From Rhizophagus irregularis (Eukaryota > Glomeromycota > Glomeromycetes > Glomerales > Glomeraceae), in the NCBI RefSeq assembly GCF_026210795.1, contig NC_089439.1, positions 2,976,001 through 3,040,000 on the forward strand: a stretch of DNA of 64,000 bases. Reading direction: 5' to 3'. Below, piece by piece: positions 56,409 through 64,000 of this stretch; the stretch's first letter is position 1; each line of letters starts with the position of its first letter. The notes beneath the pieces are model-generated. The model was not told the DNA's origin. It ran no database searches and saw nothing but the letters and a program-made list of their open reading frames with translations. The translations under genes were made by a program, and so were the position numbers.

Positions 56409-57615
56409 GCCGAATGTGTGATGAATCACATGACAAAGATGATGAACTTTTGACAAAAGGTATTAATGCTGAAAAAAATGATTTCGACAAGTAGATGAAT
56501 GTTAATAAAAGATGTAATAGAATAAGAATTAAAGAAAAATGTTATTGTAATAAATGCAACAGAAAGTATGTTGATTCAAGAACCAAATAAAAATATTTAA
56601 TAAGTCTAAGTCTTGATAATGCAACTACTTCAAATGACCCAATGAGTATTGAATCATCATTCGTTAATGAAGAAATCTCTATTGACCTTCAAGAAAGTAT
56701 ATCAACATCAGAAAATTTGTCAACATTTTCTTCGAAAAAGAGAAAACGAAGCAGATATAATACTTATTTGGAGTGTGACACTCAAATGCAAAATATAAAT
56801 GACAGTGATGATAACAATGACAGTAACGAAGAAACTGATAATTATGGTGATAGTAATGATGGGGATGATAACAATAATAGGGATAGTAATGATGATAAGG
56901 ATGATAGCGATGATAATGATGATGAGGATGATAGTGATGATGGGGATGATAGTGATGATGGGGATGATAGCGATGATGGGATGATGGGATAATGATGGTG
57001 AAGAAACCAACATTTTTGAAGATTTCTCTCCACCAAATTATGATTTTCCAATGAAAATCTGCAAAATATTGAAGATTGGATAATTGTGTTTGTTTTGAGG
57101 TATCAAACTAGGTTTTGACTAGCAGATATCGCAATCAATACATTAATTAAATTCATCAAACATATTTTAACAAATTTAAATTATGATCATTTTAAAGATT
57201 TTCCTACTTCGTTGTATACTGCAAGAAAGAAATTAGGATTAAAACATCAATTTGTCAATTTTTCCGTATGTCTTTCATGTTACAAATTACATAATATAGA
57301 TGATGTTAAACAACATACAATCCAACAACACAAAGCAATAAAAAAATGTGGTCATGTACAATTTCCAAATCATCGTTCACTTTGACAATGCAATGCTTCA
57401 TTATTAAAACAAAAAGAACTAGACAATGGTAAAGTTGTTAATGCGCCATTATTAATTTATCCAATGTCCAGTATAAAAGAGCAACTTTTACAAATGTATC
57501 AAAGGCCAAACTTTGAAAAAATCTTAAATTATAGGCTAATAGAAGCGTTAACAACTGAGTCTTATGTGATGTATATAATGGTGAAATTTGAAAGAATTTC
57601 TCAAATAGTGGAATA
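56409..57615 (+). pseudogene. Plavaka copy 3: tnp2-family transposase, N-terminal part only
   Basis: Begins with a Cys pair (CYCNKCNRKYVDSRTK) near 56541, matching copies 1 and 2, then 56642-56992 with STFSSKKRKRSRYNTYLE and an Asp/Asn-rich microsatellite-coded run (GATAGTGATGATGGG units, 56840-56990). After a frameshift, FEDFSPPNYDFP, then SLYTARKKLGLKHQF and CLSCYKLHNIDDVKQH. Decays near 57610 (KEQLLQMYQRPNFEK at 57477), before the catalytic region. Truncated relic. Confidence 0.7.
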
Positions 57616-57732
57616 AAGATTTCACTTTGAATTTCTAGTATAGGTTTTTATTTTACAAACTACATTATATTTATTTTTTACATACTTTCTAATACAGTAA
57701 GCATTAAAAGAATTGACTTTTATATATAAGAA

Positions 57733-57936
57733 TTATTTGATCTCGCTTTCACCATTTTCTGCTATTGTGAATTCTAAAATTTTATCTGCTTGATTGGAAG
57801 TTGTTACTTGATTAGAATTAATATTATCTTCATCAGTGGGTAAGATCAGTGGATCATCTGGTATCTGCATTGTAGTATCCATTTGATTGGAGGTTGTTGC
57901 ATGATTAGAATTAATTGTAATTTGCTTTCTTCTCAC
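57733..57936 (-). CDS. Small Asn/Thr/Ser-rich ORF, unknown
   Basis: Minus-strand frame, opening with a GTG-type region near 57936 (VRRKQITINSNHATTSNQMD) and ending at TGA/TAA near 57733. It contains a twofold internal repeat (INSNHATTSNQMD and INSNQVTTSNQAD). It lies directly 3' of the ATPase relic on the same strand and could be a downstream exon of it (a possible 34-base intron with GT..AG ends separates them) or a decayed extension. No domain. Confidence 0.3.
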   Translation of the reverse strand: MRRKQITINSNHATTSNQMDTTMQIPDDPLILPTDEDNINSNQVTTSNQADKILEFTIAENGESEIK

Positions 57937-57968
57937 ATCTATAACATGATGAAAGGGCTGAAATATGT

Positions 57969-58800
57969 CTACTTATTTTTCTTGCCACAGGAAACATTAT
58001 CTTCATTAGTAGGGGTAAGGTCAATTAGTTTAATACCAAAAATATCAGCTTTTGTCTTAATGTATAATTCTACCAATTGAGATTGAAAGGTAACAGTATT
58101 TGTTTCCGAATGATACATAAACACATTCTTTTCCAATATTTCATCAGCCTCCTTATCATTATCAAAAAAATCTGTATATGTCATAAAATCAAGCTCTTTG
58201 GCTTCCAATAAAGAATTGATAATTTTTCTCACTACTTTATGATATTTTTGTTTTGGATTGATTTGTGCATTTCTAAATTTCTTCTCGGTTTCATCTAAGA
58301 TTGATTTTTCAATAACTACAAAGAAAAGGAATAAACAATTAACCCAAAGTAAAATTACATAAACTCGTTTAATTCCTACCTTCAAATGATTGTCTAGCTA
58401 GAGATTCGTCAGCAACAAATTTTAGATCAACAAAACAACCACCAACTAACTTGTATAACCTTTCTGCTTCTTCATTTTTGACTTTGCGCCTGTTAACTAG
58501 ATAATGGCATAATGCATTGACTCATCCTTACTAAGATCGCCAATTTCCATCGGTCGCCTAAATGCTCATGACCAGGCACTACGTGCTAAATAGGAATTGT
58601 ACAATAAGTCACACTATTTTCTTAAAGAGCAAAGACTGAATGATAAAACGATTGATTTTTGTCTGGTTGAAAAATATTTTTGAGGAGATTTACAACTATA
58701 GGTTGAAGAAAAATTTCATCATCCAAAATGCCAATTTCAGGTTTAGTGCCTTCTTTTATGGTTTTGATTAGACAACTATTATTGCATTTATTTTAACAAA
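57969..58800 (-). pseudogene. Crinkler-type ATPase C-terminal module, internally deleted
   Basis: Minus-strand relic. From about 58780: KTIKEGTKPEIGILDDEIFL and FQPDKNQSFYH, which in related fungal Crinkler proteins precede a P-loop ATPase core. The frame stops near 58630, and the next readable segment (ARSAWS, then FRRPMEIGDLSKDESM at about 58570-58510) belongs to the far end of that core, so the Walker regions appear deleted. Then NEEAERLYKLVGGCFVDLK and FVADESLARQSFE, a GT..AG intron at about 58380-58317, and VIEKSILDETEKKF through FGIKLIDLTP to the stop at 57969. Membership in the Crinkler ATPase group is from recalled glomeromycete proteins. Possible host-associated effector origin; no longer intact. 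Confidence 0.6.
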
Positions 58801-59949
58801 AAGCGAGACAGAGATCTCCCGTGCAATAGAAACCAGATATAGATAGAAAAATTCCAATAATGCCTAACACAGTGAAAGCCTACAAATAGTGTGAAGGTGA
58901 TTAATTTCAACAGTAGTCGAAAAAAACAATAAATATGCTTGTACTAGATAGTAGAAGGGGGAAGTGTACTCTTGGGAAGTGTGGAAGGATGAATAGATTG
59001 TAATTGACTCCGAAAAGAAACAAAAATAAAAAATAAGATGTAACGTCAAAAGTATAAATATAAATATAAATATATTTTTTTTTTGCATTGCACTCGATGG
59101 CTAACGAAGTGGAAGATCTGAATGATTCTGGGAGACATTAGTAAAAAAGTGTTTAGTAATGGTCGAATTCTTTGAATAATACTAATTTTGATGATTGGAA
59201 TTTCTAATAAGAGTGAACAAATGAAAGTCAAAAAGAAATAAGTTGAAGTAAGTTAAAAAAAGTTGAAAGAGTTTTTTGGTGGTATATATACTTGTAAAAA
59301 CCTCATCATGACTGATAAAATAGACTCGGTGGCTTGTTATAAGTTTATCAGTAGCGAAAGAAATGAATCGCTTCTCATGAGTAATTATGATTAATTACTA
59401 TTACGGGGATCATCTTACCACACCATATGTTTATGGTAACACAGGTGATATATTATACAGGTGACAAATAGAGAAAAAAATTCTCATTTTTCGGACTAAA
59501 AAAAATAAAGCGCAGTAACTCACTCAATACCGTTATATTATTTTCTCCAAGCCTGAACTCGTTGAAGTAAATATTTGCGAGAAAATTATTGATAACATTA
59601 AAGCCTGAACGATATAATACGCAATTAAGGTATGAATATTTCGGCTGTGCAAACTAATGACCATTTTTTATATAGTTTTCTAAGGACCTTACTAATACAT
59701 TACTAGATCACAGAACGCAAACAACATAAAATTTCGGTAGGGTTAATATTATGAAACGTTATTTACTTTCTGACTGCATGTTTCGTGTAAGTTAACTATC
59801 GACAATAACTAGACGCGATATTGAGTCTCACTCAAAAAGTAGTATCATTATTTTATCAATTTTATAGTGTATTGTATGTTGTCAACAAATTTAAACTAGA
59901 CTCATGGTTAAAAAAGTTTCCTTGATGAGGATAAATGATAATATGAATA
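58801..59949. other. Spacer between the divergent Crinkler relics
   Basis: No repeat or domain recognised. Frames at 58864-59231 and 59862-60095 on the minus strand are composition artefacts or antisense to the Crinkler domain. Confidence 0.5.
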
Positions 59950-59985
59950 TAGAAAATCAAATATGCTAATTCATGTGTTTCTTTC

Positions 59986-60448
59986 AACACGGAAAAATGC
60001 GTTCTGTCAACATCAAATTGTCTAGTTCTGGGAAAGCCATTCAGAAACATAATCTCTATCAAAATTAAAGAAAACGAAATGATTGGTGAACTCAAAAGAT
60101 GTATTAAAGCTGAAAAAGATTACTTCGAAACTGTTGGCGCTACAACATTGAATATTTAAAAAGGATATCAATACCATTGACGCCAGTACTTTTCATCGTT
60201 AAACAAGACTTCTTATTGACAAATTCCCCTTTAAAGTGTTAAAATTATCACCCACAGTATATATATCTACACGTCAAGGTCAAGTGACCTCAGATTATAG
60301 CGTACAAATACCCATATAGGAAGCAATAATACATTTCCCTGTTTTGATCTTTTCGACAGCAACGAAATATTGTCATATTTTGGAATCAAAGACATTTGGA
60401 AAGAAAATCCTCCAAAATCTAATCTTCACGTAGTTGTTAAAATCGAAG
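59986..60448 (+). pseudogene. Crinkler N-terminal domain, first copy
   Basis: Plus strand. CLVLGKPFRNIISIKIKENE begins at 60019 and GELKRCIKAEKDYFE and TVGATTLNI follow; this is the ubiquitin-like N-terminal domain of Crinkler proteins (LxCLVLG, V.I....GxLKxxIKxE.K..F). After a TAA at 60156 and decayed sequence, the domain end EILSYFGIKDIWKENPP and LHVVVKIEG is at 60368-60448. No ATG in this frame lies between the upstream stops and the domain, so the start is lost or in an unseen exon. A GT..AG intron (about 60449-60512) would join it to the second copy. Confidence 0.7.
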
Positions 60449-60512
60449 GTTAGTGTTGCTTTTTGCTTACGTTGGTTTTCCGTTACAATAAATAACAAAA
60501 TACTTGCAATCA

Positions 60513-61089
60513 GTTGTTGCTCTCAACTGTATAATTTCTGGATACCCTTCCGATACGTACTATCCGATTGAAATTTCTGTAGAAAGAAATGTTGGCGAAC
60601 TTAAGTCTATGATCAAAAAACGATGGAAACCTCTCTAGTCATATTATTTCCAACGAACTAAAACTCATGGCCATAAACATTTCTCCTAATCAGGTTATTA
60701 CATGTGAGGAAGACAAGTGTGTCATGAAAAACTTGGACAAAATTAAGAGCGTTTTCGCTAATTCAATCTACAATTATAACCCTGACCATCTCCATGTAAT
60801 GATAAGTTCAAATGCCTGGAAGGAAGTACATTGTAAAGCCATTTATAAAAAAACTGTATATGAGAAGCACGAGAAACAATTCCAGTGGAAGATCACCCAC
60901 GCAACGGTTACATTAGTCAAATGGAAGGACAAGTTACGCAAGTATTTCTCAGAACTTCATAATATTGAAAAACAGTCTATTAATCTTTATAGGACACATG
61001 ATGGAAATACCCAAGGGGAATTTATTCGAAGTGATTCCATGCTAGAGCGTATCATGTGGGGAAAGTTTATAGAGTCGATGTTAGTATAA
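60513..61089 (+). pseudogene. Crinkler N-terminal domain, second copy, with C-terminal ORF
   Basis: LNCIISGYPSDTYYPIEISV and GELKSMIKKRWKPL start a second Crinkler N-terminal domain; a TAG at 60637 breaks it. The ORF 60667-61089 (ATG, 140 codons) continues it with MAINISPNQVITCEEDKC, NLDKIKSVFANSIYNY and PDHLHVMISS, the domain end, and then a C-terminal part (WKEVHCKAIYKKTVYEKHEK, WGKFIESMLV) that I do not recognise. If read through or mis-called, this could be a short Crinkler protein. Two domains in tandem on one strand suggest duplication. Confidence 0.65.
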
Positions 61090-62108
61090 TCATCGAAGTT
61101 CAACACGAATAGCTACATCAAAATACTAGATTATGTAGACAATTTATTTTTTTGTATTAACGAACAGTTATATTTACGTACAAAAAAATAGAGACTCGCA
61201 ATGTTAGAATGATAACATAAGGTACGACTCGTCATCTCGGATTATAGTTTTTTTAATGAAGGTTGCATAGAAAATGTAGATCACACTGCAATAAATTTCG
61301 TGTTTATTGCGCCCAATCTTTATTAGAGACACTTTAGAAGATTATCTGTTATCTATTAGAGTACACTCAGTGAACAAAGTAGACAATTAGTTTTTGACCA
61401 CAGATATCAACATATAAAAGGATCCTTCAGTGTACAAGAAACAACAGATTTTATTCAGCCAAAATCACGTAAGTACGCCATGGGTACCTATAAGAGAATC
61501 AATCATATTTTAATTTATTATCGTAGCTAAAACTTATTGCAAACATTGCCTTATTCAGTTAGAAAAAATAGAATGCACTTACGATCAGAAGACATAGACT
61601 CGTTAACCAGAAAAATAATTTCATTTGTGGAAATTCTACTACAAAGATTTTACGTGAAAATTCGTTCCCGAAAGATATGCGATGAGAGACGCAAGCTGAG
61701 TAGTTACCCTTATATTCTGATTTTGAAACCGGTTCCTATGCAAGATTTATTATACATAAAATTTATATAAAAATAGGTTTTACTGATGGTTCTGTAAAAT
61801 ATGATTATGTATCGCATCAGACAATTGCATGCAATAAGCTGTTTCGATTATTATTTATTTATTTTTGTTGGTAATTACTTGGTATACAGTCTGGTATACA
61901 TGGTCTAAGTAGAACAATAAATAAATTTTGTCTACGTGGGGCATATAGGCAACCATATACAACATCTTTTTACGTTTCTGTTCCCGCAGGTATTTCTCAA
62001 GTTGAGTGGTGGTTAAAAGTTTCTTCATCACGCAAAAAAGCGTCAGGGCTCGGAAAGATTCCCCAACGGGTTCCAATGCCTTGAATAAAAGAACGTGGTT
62101 GGAAAAAA
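61090..62108. other. Spacer, no recognised gene
   Basis: A possible small exon (61531-61600, KTYCKHCLIQLEKIECTYD) follows a GTAAGT..TAG intron-like stretch (61470-61528), but no family or start is seen. Frame 61855-62076 minus is unsupported. Confidence 0.35.
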
Positions 62109-62324
62109 TTGCAATTGCCTTCCAATCGTTTTGCGTTAGATAAGCTTACTCACGAGAACATGGGAGTTTACCAAATTATTGAAGAACTCAAAAAATCTAC
62201 AAATACGATACGCACAAAGAGAATGGGCCAGCTGGAAGAAATTTTTCGTCGCGTTGATGGGGATGAAAATACGCATAATAGTTATTTGAATAAGACTATT
62301 CAGGTTATCATCAGATTATTGTAG
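62109..62324 (+). CDS. Hypothetical protein fragment
   Basis: Open for 71 codons from a TTG-type start and rich in charged residues (FALDKLTHENMGVYQIIEEL, TKRMGQLEEIFRRVDGDENT). Helical, not low-complexity, so it may be an exon. The frame stays protein-like upstream to about 62000 (FFITQKSVRARKIPQRVPMP) with a stop between. No domain recognised; possible link to the Crinkler relics nearby is only positional. Confidence 0.3.
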   Translation: MQLPSNRFALDKLTHENMGVYQIIEELKKSTNTIRTKRMGQLEEIFRRVDGDENTHNSYLNKTIQVIIRLL

Positions 62325-63506
62325 TTAAGATAGCGTGTTATGTAATAGATTAGTGTACGAATTTGTAGAAAGTCACAAAAAAGAAAAAATAGTAAAAAAT
62401 TACCTTAGTTAATACTATAGTCTGAACAAGAAGGAACAATTATCTCGTATTTCTTTTCTATGTAACGATGTTCCTCATTTTTCAGGCGGAGCTTGGGCAA
62501 AGCTCAAAACAGCTCAGCTAATAGCACGAAGTTGCTATCTAAAAGATGTGTAGATTATAGACACCTTTATGACTATAGTAATTGTATCCTTTATGTAAGG
62601 TATATTTATCTTTATTTTTCGTTATTTAATAAAGTTGATCTTGTGATATTTTTTGTCCTACACAAATCGATAATGATGAAAAGCTAACTAGAAAACTTTA
62701 AAAATATTTACGAGATGCATTACAGTATAAAAAGTGTCAACACTTATGATCGAAAAAAACGAAGGTGAGAACAACGAAAACGAGAATTAGAATAACAAAA
62801 TGAGAACGAGGGTGTTGTCGTGTTTGATGAGGACAAAAAAGGAACGAGATTAAGATTCTTTTTGTAGAGAACTAGTATGAGGATCTATTCCAGAAGATCA
62901 TAGTCTGGATGAATCATTTCTCGTGTTATCAGATATTCTCGGTTTTCTGAGATCATTTACTTCATTATCTCATAATAGTGTTCACAATAATTGGAGAATT
63001 TTGTTCGCATTAGTTCAACAGACCAGATATGTCTCGTGCAGATTGTGAGTTTCGTATGTTTTTATTTGTGATGTCATGAGAAAAAATATTCGCAGCTAGA
63101 TAAACTAATTAACACTTGTTTGTTAAATTCTGTCCATTCCATTATAGGTAATGTGTCGCCATCACGAAGCATCTCTCTTATCGGAAGGAGAGGAAAAAAT
63201 AATTAATAAAGTAGATTTTTTTTTAGAAAAAAAAATACGAGATTAAACTTTTGCGACGATACAAAAAATATGAAATAAAAGATTAAACCGAGATGAGTGA
63301 ATGGCGAAAGGTTGAATAAAATAGTCTGAAATAAATTTTTAATTTTCGAAAAGTGAACCGAAAATGATTTATGGTGGCGAATTAACATGAATACAATTAT
63401 ATGACGAATAAAATGTAAATCTATTATTAATTCAGTAAATTCCACGAATGTGTACATGTGAATTGACCAGATCTACCTTTATTGATACAGGATACAAATA
63501 AATTAC
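62325..63506. other. Spacer, nothing recognised
   Basis: No clear repeat edges or domains. Short frames at 62493-62687 and 63203-63457 are AT-biased. Confidence 0.45.
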
Positions 63507-63797
63507 ATGATTTGGCTCGTAGCCGCGAGAAATGATGTAATGTCTAAGGACTTCGTTTACCCACATAATCCCACTCCACGATTCGGTTTTATTGCCCCAA
63601 TCATCGATATTCTGGATAGAAAAAAATGGTCATCAGCGTCAGTTAGTAGAGCCCCCACCGAAAATTTATGTTGTTCGCATTCCCGTATTGCTAATAAGAC
63701 CTTCAGAAAACCTGAACGAGGAATTGGATATTCTCTGAAGGCGCAACCGAAATATTCATACCTTATTTGCGTAATGTTTTGCCTTCGTCTCCTATAA
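63507..63797 (+). CDS. Hypothetical ORF of 96 codons
   Basis: ATG at 63507, stop at 63795-63797. Base composition is less AT-rich than its surroundings (MIWLVAARNDVMSKDFVYPH, later RKPERGIGYSLKAQPKYS), which gives it some coding look. No signal peptide or domain is evident. Could be an exon of a gene running off the window. Confidence 0.3.
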   Translation: MIWLVAARNDVMSKDFVYPHNPTPRFGFIAPIIDILDRKKWSSASVSRAPTENLCCSHSRIANKTFRKPERGIGYSLKAQPKYSYLICVMFCLRLL

Positions 63798-64000
63798 TTT
63801 CATCAACTAGCTTCTTTTTAAGCCATACATTTTTTTTGTTTGGGCTCGGAGATAATGATATTAAGTTGGGTAAATATAAGGTCGGACACTAAAATACAAT
63901 AGTGTGGAAAATATGAGGAAGGTCGGTAAAAGCTCATAATCATTCAGTCTTTAAGTTTCAGCCATTAAATTCTTACTATGTCTTCCTTCAAAATCATTCA

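Noticed and set aside
56720..57051. Minus-strand frames rich in I, S and L opposite the acidic run
   Set aside because: Antisense of the GAT microsatellite in Plavaka copy 3.
57969..61089. One Crinkler gene made from the N-terminal domain and the ATPase module
   Set aside because: The two parts are on opposite strands and point away from each other; at most they are separate relics.
1..64000. tRNA or rRNA genes
   Set aside because: I looked for GTTCRAATC-type B boxes with a matching A box and stem and found none convincing; a tRNAscan run would settle it.

Overview
The window is AT-rich eukaryotic DNA with short GT..AG introns. It holds two well-preserved host genes among layers of decayed transposons. 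The mix (Plavaka-type tnp2 transposases, FAR1/SWIM Mutator transposases, BED-finger hAT, LINE-type ORF1 copies, Crinkler-domain sequences, a fungal kinesin-3) suggests an arbuscular mycorrhizal fungus, Rhizophagus or a close relative. That is an inference from gene content; no marker gene fixes the species.

Layout. 1-4.8 kb: two degraded copies of a LINE-like element that carries only ORF1. 5.2-8.1 kb: Mutator-like transposase MULE1 (minus). 9.5-14.4 kb: a Plavaka/tnp2 transposase (plus) split by a third LINE-like copy at 10105-12004, which has a perfect 13-bp target duplication. 14.5-17.2 kb: fold-back and hAT-like MITEs. 17.6-21.9 kb: MULE4 (plus) between long inverted arms. 22.0-27.7 kb: a T-rich repeat, a 1.6-kb hAT-like element holding an eight-unit hairpin array, and several MITEs with clear target duplications. 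30.4-39.3 kb: the host block, a complete kinesin-3 gene (11 exons, 1591 codons before the stop) followed by a bHLH regulator (4 exons, 567 codons). 41.7-50 kb: nested repeats, MULE2 (minus, with two MITE insertions) and MULE3 (minus), which sits inside another MITE with a perfect 9-bp duplication. 50.2-52.6 kb: a hAT element with TIRs and an 8-bp duplication. 52.9-57.6 kb: two more Plavaka relics. 57.7-61.1 kb: Crinkler relics, an ATPase-type C-terminal module on minus and two tandem N-terminal domains on plus. 61.1-64 kb: nothing recognisable.

All transposase genes seen carry stops or frameshifts, while the kinesin and bHLH reading frames are clean through every intron. Relative insertion order can be read in several places: LINE-like copy into Plavaka; MITE into MULE2; MITE beside MULE2, then MULE3 into that MITE; fold-back into a TA-flanked MITE into a 53-bp tandem repeat.

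The most notable structures are a hAT-like MITE family (TIR TAAGGTTRC, perfect 8-bp duplications at four of five copies, one 1.6-kb member with the hairpin array), a palindromic motif near the ends of two different MULEs that may bind their transposases, the ORF1-only LINE-like family, and the tandem Crinkler N-terminal domains. I found no tRNA, rRNA or CRISPR array and no convincing new multi-gene system.
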